In this document: positions 15,404-23,993 of the stretch, piece after piece
Position numbering within the stretch: the stretch's first letter is position 1
How the letters are laid out: every line of letters begins with the position of its first letter
NCBI GenBank assembly: GCA_004557855.1
Contig: SFFJ01000005.1
Coordinates: 10,025 to 74,024 of the forward strand
From: Oscillospiraceae bacterium
Lineage (GTDB): Bacteria > Bacillota > Clostridia > Oscillospirales > Ruminococcaceae
Length of the DNA stretch: 64,000 bases
Direction: 5' to 3'
Notes under the pieces: model-generated
What the model was told of the DNA's origin: nothing
Databases searched by the model: none
What the model saw: the letters and a program-made list of their open reading frames with translations, nothing else
Translations under genes and position numbers: made by a program

Positions 15404-16285
15404 TCACTTCACATCGGAATGGAATTCCCGCTTTCCGCAGAAGAACAGCGCCAGCGCCCCCGGTCCCACATGGGCGCCGGTCATCGGCTCATAGCAGGCG
15501 GTGATGATATTCTTCGGCGGGTGGTTGCGGTTCAGCAGCTCGATGAGCGCTTCGGCGTCCTCGGGGCAGTCGGCGTGGGCGATGCCGATGGTCTGCTCCC
15601 CGGCCTGCTCCACATAGCGGTTGTACTGCTCCGCTATCATCTCAATGGATTTTCTCCGGCCCCGCACCTGCCCAAAGCAGACGATCTTCCCCTCGGTATC
15701 GCCCTTTAATAGCGGCTTGATCTGCAAAACGGTACCGACGGCGGCCTTCAGGTTGCTGATGCGCCCGCCCTTTTTCAGATACTTCAGGTTATCCACCGTA
15801 AACACCTGGCACATCGCATGGCGGCTCTCCAGCAGCCGGTCGGCGGCGGTATCGATATCCACCCCTTCGGCACGGTATTCCACCGCCTTCAGCACCTGCA
15901 GCCCCTCTCCCAGCGAAGCCGAAAGGGTATCCACCAGCCGGATCTTGCGTTCGGGGAACTGCTCTCCCAGCGTGACCGCTGCGATGCAGGCGGAGGTATA
16001 GCTGCCGCTGATGCCCCCGGACATCCCCACGAACAGGATATCCCGGCCTTCGGCCAGCAGCGGGGTAAAGCCGTCAATGTACCGCTGCGGCTGCACCAAT
16101 GAGGTCGTCACATCGGTGCCGGCACGCATCATATCGTAGTAGGCGTGCCCATCAAATTCCTGCAGGCTGGTCACACGGTGCTCCTCACCGTTATAATAAA
16201 AGGAAAAGGGGATCAGCCCCACACCCAGCTCCTCCAGCAGCGAGCAGTCCAGGTTGGCGGCGGTATCGGTAAAGATCTCGTACAT
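15404..16285 (-). CDS. DegV family fatty-acid-binding protein
   Basis: A 293-aa protein with the DegV layout: FTDTAANLD start, IPFSFYYNGEEH, the TSLVQPQRY region, FVGMSGGISGSY and a second domain with LKKGGRIS and KPLL. Family members bind fatty acids and in Firmicutes deliver exogenous fatty acids to fatty acid kinase (FakB role). FakA is not in the window. Divergent from DUF1836. Confidence 0.88.
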   Translation of the reverse strand: MYEIFTDTAANLDCSLLEELGVGLIPFSFYYNGEEHRVTSLQEFDGHAYYDMMRAGTDVTTSLVQPQRYIDGFTPLLAEGRDILFVGMSGGISGSYTSACIAAVTLGEQFPERKIRLVDTLSASLGEGLQVLKAVEYRAEGVDIDTAADRLLESRHAMCQVFTVDNLKYLKKGGRISNLKAAVGTVLQIKPLLKGDTEGKIVCFGQVRGRRKSIEMIAEQYNRYVEQAGEQTIGIAHADCPEDAEALIELLNRNHPPKNIITACYEPMTGAHVGPGALALFFCGKREFHSDVK

Positions 16286-16319
16286 GGTATTGACCTTCTT
16301 TCATCTAATGTGCTATATT

Positions 16320-16348
16320 AGATTACACTACTTTATACATCAAGTCAA
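16320..16348 (-). promoter_or_regulatory. Promoter of the DegV gene with adjacent dyad
   Basis: TTGACT (16348-16343), 17-base spacer, TAATCT (16325-16320). An inverted repeat TCTAAT-N7-ATTAGA at 16304-16322 overlaps the -10 and start region and may be an operator. Confidence 0.5.
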
Positions 16349-16388
16349 GCAATTCAAGCAATATTGTCACATTGTTAACAGTTTGTTC

Positions 16389-16417
16389 TTGAAGGCGGAT
16401 ACCGCCTATGCTATAAT
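16389..16417 (+). promoter_or_regulatory. Promoter of the DUF1836 gene
   Basis: TTGAAG (16389-16394), 17-base spacer, TATAAT (16412-16417), followed by GAGAGAGG and the ATG at 16443. Confidence 0.6.
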
Positions 16418-16442
16418 ACCCCGCAGAGAGAGGTGCGTTCGT

Positions 16443-17054
16443 ATGAGCTACGATAAGGAACTGGTTGCCGGCAAGCTGCGCCGTTGGGATCGCTACCTGA
16501 ACCGTTACCGTCTGCCCGCCTGGGAGGAAATCCCGGATATCGGGCTTTACATGGAACAGGTCATCACGCTGCTGCGCCGTTATCTCGATTACCTGCCGCC
16601 CGAACTCAAGGACGAGGAAGCGATTACGGCGGCAGCGGTCAATAACTATGTGCGGAACCGTGTTATGCCCGGCCCCGTCAAAAAGCGTTACTACCGCATC
16701 CACCTTGCCTATCTCATTATGATATGCACCCTCAAGCAGGGCATCAGTCTTTCGCTGGTGCAGCGCCTGCTCCCGGCCGAGCTCACCGAGGAGCAGCTGC
16801 GCCCCATATACAGCGAATATGTGGAGCGCCACAGCCTGACAGCCCGTTATTTCACGCAGGAGGTCCGTGCCGCCTGCGCCACCATACTGGAGCACGAGGG
16901 CGAAGCCCCGGCCATGCTGCAAACCGACCGCATCGAGGATCTGATCGCGTCGGCGGCGGTCATCGGCGGTTTTTCCCGGCTCCTGGCGGAAAAGCTCCTG
17001 CTTTTGCAGGGCCACACGGTAGAGGACGGCGGAAGCCTTGAGCTTTTGCCGTAA
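16443..17054 (+). CDS. DUF1836 domain protein
   Basis: A 203-aa protein matching DUF1836, a Firmicute family with a predicted helix-turn-helix: LPAWEEIPDIGLYMEQVITLLRRYL, EEAITAAAVNNYVRNRVMPGP and KKRYYRIHLAYLIMICTLKQ, the last being the most conserved block. A regulatory or DNA-binding role is presumed for the family, unproven. AGAGAGG precedes the ATG. Confidence 0.8.
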   Translation: MSYDKELVAGKLRRWDRYLNRYRLPAWEEIPDIGLYMEQVITLLRRYLDYLPPELKDEEAITAAAVNNYVRNRVMPGPVKKRYYRIHLAYLIMICTLKQGISLSLVQRLLPAELTEEQLRPIYSEYVERHSLTARYFTQEVRAACATILEHEGEAPAMLQTDRIEDLIASAAVIGGFSRLLAEKLLLLQGHTVEDGGSLELLP

Positions 17055-17136
17055 CATTTTGCAGATACGGGGCATACTGTCCATGACGGTATCCGCGCAT
17101 CCCTAAAAAACAATAACCGTAAAGGAGTACTGTATC

Positions 17137-17697
17137 ATGAAAAAGTTTGTTTCCATTCTGCTGGCCGCCCTGTTTGTGCTGGCCTTCGCCGCCTGCGGCA
17201 ATAACGGCGGCACCCCCGCCGGCGATAAGGTCACCGACCCGCTGGAGGTTCTGAACAAGACCTGGAGCAGCCTTCCCGAGGATTACAAATTCCCCGCAGC
17301 GGGCGGCGATAACAACCACCCCGCAGAGGACAAGCCCGGCAAGTTCGATATCTCCGATGCCGACAGCCTGGACTATATGCTGTCCTTCCCGGCCGATAGC
17401 GCCTCCCTCATCGACAGCGCCGCCTCCATTTCCCACATGATGAACATGAACACCTTCACCTGCGGCGCCTACCATGTAAAAAATGCCGCCGATGCCAAGA
17501 CGCTGGCCCAGTCCCTGCGTGACAGCATCCAGTCCCGCCAGTGGATGTGCGGCTTCCCCGATAAGGTCGTCGTTCTCACCGTGGATGAGGTCGTTGTGGC
17601 CATGTACGGTGATGAGGAGCTCATCAACAGCTTCCGCGATGCCCTCACCTCCTCTTATTCCGGTGCCGTCATCAATTTCGACGAAGCCATTCAGTAA
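17137..17697 (+). CDS. DUF4358-like lipoprotein of an acylation cassette
   Basis: A 186-aa lipoprotein: signal peptide with lipobox FAAC (Cys20), then a compact domain with LSFPADSASLIDS and QWMCGFPDKVVVL ... VVVAMYG, resembling DUF4358 lipoproteins found beside MBOAT and DHHW genes. It is probably the extracytoplasmic accessory of the acyltransferase encoded 19 bp downstream. AAAGGAG sets the start. Confidence 0.65.
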   Translation: MKKFVSILLAALFVLAFAACGNNGGTPAGDKVTDPLEVLNKTWSSLPEDYKFPAAGGDNNHPAEDKPGKFDISDADSLDYMLSFPADSASLIDSAASISHMMNMNTFTCGAYHVKNAADAKTLAQSLRDSIQSRQWMCGFPDKVVVLTVDEVVVAMYGDEELINSFRDALTSSYSGAVINFDEAIQ

Positions 17698-17716
17698 TCA
17701 TTCGGGAGGATAGCGA

Positions 17717-19123
17717 ATGCTGTTTTCGAGTATTCCGTTTCTCTATTACTTTCTGCCGCTTACGCTGCTGTGCTATTTTTTAGCGCCCCGGCGGGCAAAA
17801 AATGCCGTCCTGCTGTTCTTCTCCCTCATCTTTTATGCGTGGGGGGAACCCAAATACGTCCTGTTCATGGTGGCCTCCATCCTGCAGGGGTATCTGTTCG
17901 GGCGGCTGGTGGAAAAATATCGTACCAAAAATCCCCGGCGGTCAAAGCTTTTTTTGACCGCCTCGGTCTTGTTCAGCCTTTTGCTGCTGGGCTACTGTAA
18001 ATACACCGATTTCTTCATCTCCAGCGTCAATGCCGTCACCGGGCTTTCCATCCCGCTTTTGCGCATTGCGCTGCCCATCGGCATCAGCTTTTACACCTTC
18101 CAGATTTTAAGCTACGTGGTGGATGTTTCCCGGGGTACGGTGGCCGCCCAGCGCAATCTCATTGATCTCGGTACCTATATCGCCATGTTCCCGCAGCTCA
18201 TCGCCGGGCCCATCGTGCGCTACGCCGATATCGAACCGCAGCTGCGGGAGCGCCGTTCCACCCCGGAGATGATCGCGGCGGGGACGCAGCGCTTTGTGCT
18301 GGGCCTTGCCAAAAAGGTGCTCATCGCCAATGTGCTGTATCAGCTCATCACCACCTACAAGGCCACAACCGAGCCGTCGGTGCTGTTCGGATGGATGTAC
18401 GCCGTTGCCTATCTTCTCCACATCTACTTCGATTTCTCCGGTTACAGCGATATGGCCATCGGTCTGGGTAAGATTTTCGGCTTCACCTTTGCCGAAAACT
18501 TCAATTACCCCTATATCTCCCGCAGCATCACCGAATTCTGGCGGCGCTGGCACATGAGTCTCGGCTCATGGTTCCGGGATTACGTCTATATCCCCATGGG
18601 CGGCAACCGGGTCCCGCCGCTTCGCCGGTACCTCAATATCCTCGTCGTGTGGATGCTCACCGGGCTGTGGCACGGCGCGGACTGGAACTTTGTGCTGTGG
18701 GGGCTGTTCTTCGCCGTATTCCTCATGCTGGAAAAGGCGTTCCTGTTAAAGCCCCTGCAAAAGCTCCCCGTCATCAGCCACATCTACACCCTGCTGCTGG
18801 TCACCGTCAGCTTTGTCCTGTTCGATAGCAGCAGGCTCTCGGAGGCATTTCTCCAGCTCGGCCGGATGTTCGGGGCGGGCGGTGTGCCGCTTTACACCGG
18901 GGAGGCGCTCTACTACCTCGGCAGCTATGCCGTCACCTTTATCATCGCCATCATCGGCGCCACGCCCTATCCCACCCGCTGGATGCAAAAGCTTTCCGCA
19001 GGGGAGAGGACCGGCCGTGTTATGGCGGTAGCGGCGCCGGTGGTGCTGCTTCTGCTGCTGGCGGTCGTCACCGCCTACCTTGTGGATGGCTCGTTCAATC
19101 CGTTCCTGTATTTCCGCTTTTAA
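17717..19123 (+). CDS. MBOAT family O-acyltransferase (AlgI/PatA-like)
   Basis: A 468-aa polytopic protein with the AlgI-like features SYVVDVSRG, FPQLIAGPIVRY, FDFSGYSDMAIGLGKIFGF, ITEFWRRWHMSLGSWFRDYVY and LTGLWHGADWNFVLWG, including the catalytic membrane His in LWHG. These enzymes pass an acyl group across the membrane to an extracellular polymer with the help of a DHHW/AlgJ-like protein, here the next gene. Substrate polymer unknown. Confidence 0.9.
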   Translation: MLFSSIPFLYYFLPLTLLCYFLAPRRAKNAVLLFFSLIFYAWGEPKYVLFMVASILQGYLFGRLVEKYRTKNPRRSKLFLTASVLFSLLLLGYCKYTDFFISSVNAVTGLSIPLLRIALPIGISFYTFQILSYVVDVSRGTVAAQRNLIDLGTYIAMFPQLIAGPIVRYADIEPQLRERRSTPEMIAAGTQRFVLGLAKKVLIANVLYQLITTYKATTEPSVLFGWMYAVAYLLHIYFDFSGYSDMAIGLGKIFGFTFAENFNYPYISRSITEFWRRWHMSLGSWFRDYVYIPMGGNRVPPLRRYLNILVVWMLTGLWHGADWNFVLWGLFFAVFLMLEKAFLLKPLQKLPVISHIYTLLLVTVSFVLFDSSRLSEAFLQLGRMFGAGGVPLYTGEALYYLGSYAVTFIIAIIGATPYPTRWMQKLSAGERTGRVMAVAAPVVLLLLLAVVTAYLVDGSFNPFLYFRF

Positions 19124-19135
19124 GGGGGGTGCCGT

Positions 19136-20239
19136 ATGCAAAAGAATAGTATAAGAATTGTTTTGACCACGGTGCTGCTGGGCATTTTTCTGGTCGGCTT
19201 TTCCCTCTGGGCGGCCCTCAAGCCCGCCGATGCCGCCTCCGATGCGGAACGGCGGACCCTCGCACAGATGCCCGCCCTTACCGGGCAGTCGCTGCTCTCC
19301 GGCACCTTCGCCGACCGCTTCGAGGACTACGCCACCGACCAGTTCCCCCTGCGGGATGAATTCCGTACCCTCAAGGCGCTTACCGCCACGGGGCTTTTGC
19401 GCCAGCGGGATAATAACGGCCTGTACCGGGTGGGAGAGCATCTGGCCAAGCTCGAATACCCCATGAGCCTCCAGTCCATCGACCACGCCGCCGACCGCTT
19501 TGAAGCTCTCTATGACACCTACCTGAAGGACAGCGGCAGCCGGGTGTATTTTTCCCTCATTCCGGATAAAAACTACTTTATGGCGGCGTCGAACGGCTAC
19601 CCCTCCATCGATTACGAGGCCTTTGCCGGGGCGCTTAAAGCCCGCCTTACCAACATGCAGTATATCGATATTTTCGACCTGCTGGAGCTGGAGGACTACT
19701 ACCGCACCGACGCCCATTGGCGGCAGGAAAGAATTCAGGATGTCGCCGCACGTCTGGCCGATGCCATGGGGGTGACCCTTACCGGCAGCTACACCCAAAA
19801 GACGCTGGAAAAACCGTTCTACGGCGTCTACTACGGGCAGGCGGCGCTGCCCATCGCCCCGGAGCCGATGAGTTACCTCACCGGCGGCGCCATTGATACC
19901 GCCACCGTCTACAATTACGAAACCGATACCACCGGCAGCATCTACAATGCGGAAAAGGCCGCAGGCCGTGACCCCTACGAGATGTTCCTTTCCGGCTCGG
20001 TGTCGCTCCTTCGCATCGATAATCCGCAGAACACCTCCGGCCGCAGGCTGGTGGTGTTCCGGGATAGCTTCGGCAGCAGTATCGCCCCGCTGTTGGTGGA
20101 GGGCTACTCCACGGTCACGCTGGTGGATATCCGTTATCTCGCCTCCAACCGCCTGGGGAATTATATCGACTTCACCGATTGCGACGTCCTGTTCCTTTAC
20201 AGCACCGGCGTCCTCAATCACAGCGATACCCTCAAATAA
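19136..20239 (+). CDS. DHHW family protein (AlgJ/AlgX-like acyltransferase partner)
   Basis: A 367-aa protein with one N-terminal membrane anchor, YFSLIPDKNYF, the family motif TDAHW (DHHW in the type sequence) and FRDSFGSS near the C-terminus, which supply the catalytic Asp-His and Ser of a GDSL/SGNH-like fold. It should finish extracellular acyl transfer after the MBOAT protein. Thirteen bases separate the two genes. Confidence 0.85.
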   Translation: MQKNSIRIVLTTVLLGIFLVGFSLWAALKPADAASDAERRTLAQMPALTGQSLLSGTFADRFEDYATDQFPLRDEFRTLKALTATGLLRQRDNNGLYRVGEHLAKLEYPMSLQSIDHAADRFEALYDTYLKDSGSRVYFSLIPDKNYFMAASNGYPSIDYEAFAGALKARLTNMQYIDIFDLLELEDYYRTDAHWRQERIQDVAARLADAMGVTLTGSYTQKTLEKPFYGVYYGQAALPIAPEPMSYLTGGAIDTATVYNYETDTTGSIYNAEKAAGRDPYEMFLSGSVSLLRIDNPQNTSGRRLVVFRDSFGSSIAPLLVEGYSTVTLVDIRYLASNRLGNYIDFTDCDVLFLYSTGVLNHSDTLK

Positions 20240-20246
20240 TCCCAAA

Positions 20247-20273
20247 AGCCGCCCCCACCGGGCGGCTCTTTTC
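20247..20273 (+). terminator. Terminator of the DUF4358-MBOAT-DHHW operon
   Basis: AGCCGCCC (20247-20254), loop CCACC, GGGCGGCT (20260-20267), then CTTTTCT. Confidence 0.75.
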
Positions 20274-20346
20274 TACCCTTGTTTCACTTTTCCGGTATGC
20301 GGGACCTCCCGCTGCTCCTCCGCCACCCCCCAGCGCAGCCCAAATA

Positions 20347-20423
20347 CGCCCGCAGGGCGCTTCGGCTCCGCCGAAGCCGGCGCTCCGCGCCGAAGCCGCC
20401 TGCGGCGGCTTGCCCTGCGGGCG
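20347..20423. repeat. Cloverleaf-type intergenic element, copy 1
   Basis: Closing arms CGCCCGCAGGGC (20347-20358) and GCCCTGCGGGCG (20412-20423) enclose three adjoining hairpins, GCTTCGGC-TCC, CGGCGC-TCC and AAGCCGCC-TGC, with no unpaired base between helices. With 16 bases of 5' flank it is identical over 93 bp to copy 2. Lies between convergent genes. Confidence 0.85.
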
Positions 20424-20523
20424 TCCGCCCCCTCCCCAAACTCTCCCTCCAAAAAGAAACAGCGTGACCGAAGCCACGCTGCTTTTATTTTTCTGTATTA
20501 GGGCGTCCATCACCACACCGTGA

Positions 20524-21156
20524 TCACTGCTCCTGTGTGGGGGTGCTGCAATGAGGACAAACACCGTTTTCCAGCTTGGTGCCGCAATCCGAGCAGAACT
20601 GGGCAGGACGAACATTCTCCTCCCGAGCTTCCTGCGCCGCTGCCTGTGCCGCCGCCTTTGCCTGCGCTGCGGCCTGTGCCGCTGCCTTACGCTGCCGGGC
20701 AGCATCCTTCAGCTCCTGCATATCGGGAACGCCGAACACATCCCCGTCCGCACTGCCGGATTGGCTGGCGAGCTTGTGGTTGATGGAGATAACATTCTTC
20801 ACCAGCAGAATGACCATCATCATCATTTCAAAAGAAAGACGAACGACAATGGGGCCGAGGATGATGTACAGCAGCCCGACGCCGCCCATCCAGGTATTGC
20901 CGCCGGTCCAGTAGTTCGGCTGGACATTAAACAGCTGCAGCACACCGTAAAGGATAACGAAGGCCGTGGAGAAAATGTAGAGCGCCTGCAGCACCTTTTC
21001 CACCACAAGGAACCTGAAGTTGCAAAGGTCATGCAGGAATTTGCAGAAGGCACCCTGGTTCTCACGCCGTTTTTCCGGCACGATGAGGATGAATGCCAGC
21101 ACCGTTGCGGCAATACCGAGAATTACCGCGATGATCAGGAAAATCATTTGCTTCAT
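20524..21156 (-). CDS. DUF4282-like membrane protein with C-terminal zinc ribbon
   Basis: A 210-aa protein: N-terminal membrane helix, then a DUF4282-like core (FRFLVVEKVLQALYIFSTAFVILYG ... LYIILGPIVVRLSFEMMM), an Ala/Gln-rich coiled linker (~165-190) and a terminal ribbon CSDCGTKLENGVCPHC. Function unknown; DUF4282 proteins are small bacterial membrane proteins. Start 21156 is set by GGAGAGG. The gene is bracketed by two identical 93-bp repeats (20331-20423 and 21257-21349). Confidence 0.6.
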   Translation of the reverse strand: MKQMIFLIIAVILGIAATVLAFILIVPEKRRENQGAFCKFLHDLCNFRFLVVEKVLQALYIFSTAFVILYGVLQLFNVQPNYWTGGNTWMGGVGLLYIILGPIVVRLSFEMMMMVILLVKNVISINHKLASQSGSADGDVFGVPDMQELKDAARQRKAAAQAAAQAKAAAQAAAQEAREENVRPAQFCSDCGTKLENGVCPHCSTPTQEQ

Positions 21157-21272
21157 GGGATCCTCTCCTTTTTTGTGGAATGTAATTCCATAATAACAGC
21201 AAATAGGGTCATTGTCAACAAAAAAGCCCACCGAACCATCACCCCTTTGCACCCCGCAGCGCAGCCCAAATA

Positions 21273-21349
21273 CGCCCGCAGGGCGCTTCGGCTCCGCCGA
21301 AGCCGGCGCTCCGCGCCGAAGCCGCCTGCGGCGGCTTGCCCTGCGGGCG
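21273..21349. repeat. Cloverleaf-type intergenic element, copy 2
   Basis: Same sequence and orientation as copy 1, including the preceding 16 bases (21257-21349 equals 20331-20423). Lies upstream of the DUF4282-like gene, so the two copies flank it as direct repeats. Confidence 0.85.
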
Positions 21350-21422
21350 CCCTCCCCTCGCAAACTCTCACCCAAACCATCCTCACTACCGGCCCTCCGC
21401 CCCCTCCGCAAATCTCCCCCCC

Positions 21423-21449
21423 AAAAAAGCCGCCCCCATCGGGACGGCT
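21423..21449 (-). terminator. Terminator of the XRE-membrane regulator gene
   Basis: Read leftward AGCCGTCCC (21449-21441), loop, GGGCGGCT (21435-21428), then TTTTTT; one G-T pair in the stem. Confidence 0.65.
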
Positions 21450-21459
21450 TTTCCTCTCC

Positions 21460-22287
21460 TTATTTCGCTTTTCCGGCCCGGATGATTTCCCGCACCGTCA
21501 GCAGCACCACAGCCGCCGCCAGCAGGTTGATGACCGCCGAAGCCACCGGGTAGTACCAGTGGGCAGCCTCCGCGCCGCCCAGCACCCGCCACAGCGGCGC
21601 CAGCCACCCGCTCAGCCCAAGGACAACGGTCCATCCCAGTGCCAAGGGGGTGTATCTTTGCCAACGGGTGTGCCGCAGCGCCAGCACCACATACAGCACC
21701 AGCACCGCCCACAGCCCCCAGGTCACCCACACCCCAATGCCGTAAAATTCCGACTGATAAACAACGGGGTTGATGATACTTCCCAGCCCGGGCATCCCGG
21801 TCCATCGCTGACAGGTCAGCAGCACCGCATACAGCGTCCCGCCCAAAATGACCCGCCCGGCATACCGCCGCAGGGTAAGGCACAGCACCGCGCAAATCAG
21901 CAGGTAGCCCGCCGGGATCAGCAGCGCCCAGTTCAAAAACAGCGCCAGTACCGCACACAGCAGCCCCACCCCCAGCAGGATATATCCCACCGTTTTCTGC
22001 CCGCCGGATGCCGGCTTTTCCGCTGCCGCAGGGGACGCCTCCGGCGGGAATGCCGCAGCCTGTGCCCCATCGGCAGGGGCAGGGGAGGGGGCAGCCCCCT
22101 TTACCAGCTCATCCAGCGTAATGTTATATAGCCCGGAAAGAGCGATGAGCCGATCCAGATCCGGTAGCCCGGCGTCGGTTTCCCATTTGCTCACCGCCTG
22201 ACGGCTCACGCCCAGCTTTTCCGCCAGCTCCCCCTGGGAAAGCCCCAGCGCGCCCCTGTAATATGCGATCCTCTCGCCCAATGTCAT
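21460..22287 (-). CDS. XRE family regulator with membrane domain
   Basis: A 275-aa protein: helix-turn-helix in residues ~1-60 (LGERIAYYRGALGLSQGELAEKLGVSRQAVSKWE), an Ala/Pro-rich linker to ~95, and about six to seven hydrophobic helices. XRE-membrane fusions are common in gut Clostridia and presumably sense an envelope signal; targets unknown. Frame starts at ATG 22287. Confidence 0.8.
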   Translation of the reverse strand: MTLGERIAYYRGALGLSQGELAEKLGVSRQAVSKWETDAGLPDLDRLIALSGLYNITLDELVKGAAPSPAPADGAQAAAFPPEASPAAAEKPASGGQKTVGYILLGVGLLCAVLALFLNWALLIPAGYLLICAVLCLTLRRYAGRVILGGTLYAVLLTCQRWTGMPGLGSIINPVVYQSEFYGIGVWVTWGLWAVLVLYVVLALRHTRWQRYTPLALGWTVVLGLSGWLAPLWRVLGGAEAAHWYYPVASAVINLLAAAVVLLTVREIIRAGKAK

Positions 22288-22393
22288 ATCAGCATCCGCC
22301 TTTCGTGTTTTGGTACTGCAAGACTATCACAGGGACCGCCCGCCCGGCAACCAATCCGCCGTGGATTTTTAGCAACTCCCGGTTGCACGGCCC

Positions 22394-23443
22394 TCACACC
22401 GGGAACACCCCGCAGGTCACCGCCGCCTTTACCAGGCAGTAGCACAGCGGCGTGGAAATAACGCAGAACAGGGTGGAAAGCAGGCACACCCGGGCGGCCA
22501 TATCGGCCTCCTCCCGGTAGGTGATGAAGAAGGTGCACAGCACAGCGGAAAGCGGCGCCGCAAAGCACATCACCACCGTCATCAGCGTCACCTCGGTAAA
22601 ATGGATCCACCCCAGCCGCTGGCACAGGCACAGCAGTGCCAGCGTATACAGCGGCGCAATAAACATCCGCAGGAAGGAGATAAACCACGCCTTGCCGTCC
22701 CGCAGCGCATCGCCTATCCGGGCCTCGCCCAGCGTCGTACCGATGAGCAGCATCGCCAGCGGGTTCACCAGCGATGCCATCTGCGGCACCACGGCGTAAA
22801 GGGCGGGCAGACGCAGGTCGGGGCGCAGCAGCGGGATACCGCCGGGGCAGGGGAGAACCCCCTGCGTCAGCCAGAGTAAAAACCCCGCAAACATCGCCAG
22901 CATCACCGGCGTCAGGAAAGCCTTTTTCAAATTCTGCCGCAGGCTGCCGCCGGTCACCGCCGCCCCGCTGATGGAATAAAATGCATAAAGGTACAGCATC
23001 ACCCGGAAGGCGATGGCCACCATGCTGGCGGAAAGCATCGACTCCGCCGGGTCGTCCCGGTAGATGGCCCGCAGAATGGGCATGGCATACAGCGTCTGCT
23101 GCCCTATGGCAAAGCAGATGCCGTAAAGATTGGCCCGCCGCCGGCCGTATTTTATAAAAATCAGCTGCGCCAGCGCAATCATCGAAAGGTACAGAATAAA
23201 GGAGATCAGCAAGATCTGCACATTCCGCCGCAGCTCGTTCCGGTTAAAATCGGTCATAAAGGCGTCAAACGCCAGGCACGGCACCGCGATCTTCAGCAGC
23301 AGGCTGTTCAGCACCGGGCGGCTCTCCGCCTTCAGTATATTCTTTTTCCGCAGCCCCCAGCCGATGCCGATGGTCAGCATGGCGGCACAAAATACGCTCA
23401 AAAAGCCCTGATCGGCCAGCAGCCCCGCCGCAGAGGATAACAT
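22394..23443 (-). CDS. AEC family (auxin efflux carrier) transporter
   Basis: A 349-aa protein with about ten membrane helices in two halves of the AEC family: LNSLLLKIAVPCLAFDAF in the first half, NPLAMLLIGTTLGE and APLSAVLCTFF in the second. Bacterial members move malate or other small organic acids. Substrate not deducible here. A GGGAGAG-containing leader precedes ATG 23443. Confidence 0.8.
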   Translation of the reverse strand: MLSSAAGLLADQGFLSVFCAAMLTIGIGWGLRKKNILKAESRPVLNSLLLKIAVPCLAFDAFMTDFNRNELRRNVQILLISFILYLSMIALAQLIFIKYGRRRANLYGICFAIGQQTLYAMPILRAIYRDDPAESMLSASMVAIAFRVMLYLYAFYSISGAAVTGGSLRQNLKKAFLTPVMLAMFAGFLLWLTQGVLPCPGGIPLLRPDLRLPALYAVVPQMASLVNPLAMLLIGTTLGEARIGDALRDGKAWFISFLRMFIAPLYTLALLCLCQRLGWIHFTEVTLMTVVMCFAAPLSAVLCTFFITYREEADMAARVCLLSTLFCVISTPLCYCLVKAAVTCGVFPV

Positions 23444-23543
23444 CGCATTCCCACTCTCCCGTCATCATATTACTCCATTATAATAGGGCCCCCCGCCCCC
23501 CGTGTCAATATCGCCCCCGCACATTTCTGCTTCCCACAGGAAC

Positions 23544-23623
23544 GGGGCGCAGCCCGCCCGCCTCCGGCGGGCTCCATGCGCTTCGCGCATGGCTTTCGGC
23601 TTCGCCGAAAGGGGCTGCGCCCC
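23544..23623. repeat. Cloverleaf-type intergenic element, copy 3
   Basis: Closing arms GGGGCGCAGCCC (23544-23555) and GGGCTGCGCCCC (23612-23623) around hairpins GCCCGCC-TCC, CCATGCG-CTTCG and TTTCGGC-TTC. Near-identical to copy 4, 174 bp downstream. Confidence 0.85.
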
Positions 23624-23717
23624 ACCCGCTTCCCCCCAAGCCCCCGGAACTCCCACCGCCAGCGCCGCCCCCAACCCCTCTCTCACCCTCCGCCCACCCC
23701 TGCCCGCCGCAGGAACA

Positions 23718-23795
23718 GGGCGCAGCCCGCCCGCCTCCGGCGGGCTCCATGCGCTTCGCGCATGGCTTTCGGCTTTGCCGAAAGGGGCTGCGCCC
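23718..23795. repeat. Cloverleaf-type intergenic element, copy 4
   Basis: As copy 3, with closing arms GGGCGCAGCCC (23718-23728) and GGGCTGCGCCC (23785-23795). Inside the element the only change I see is in a loop (TTC to TTT), so pairing is untouched. Confidence 0.85.
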
Positions 23796-23857
23796 CGTCT
23801 TTCCCCTCCCCCTCACCGTCCCCCGCCCCTTTTCACACAAATTTCACCCCCGTCCCC

Positions 23858-23886
23858 TTGCATTCCGCCGCCGGAATGGGTATAAT
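23858..23886 (+). promoter_or_regulatory. Promoter of psuG
   Basis: TTGCAT (23858-23863), 17-base spacer, TATAAT (23881-23886). The leader to ATG 23994 is about 100 nt and holds the hairpin TTTGCCCGAA-CCGC-TTCGGGCAAA (23937-23960) followed by ACAAGAATTGTTTTTT, which looks like a weak terminator or attenuator. Confidence 0.6.
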
Positions 23887-23993
23887 ATGCTTTCAACGAT
23901 GGAGCGTCCGCCCCAGTCGATGAACCTACCGAGCCTTTTGCCCGAACCGCTTCGGGCAAAGACAAGAATTGTTTTTTAGGAGGAGCATCTGAC

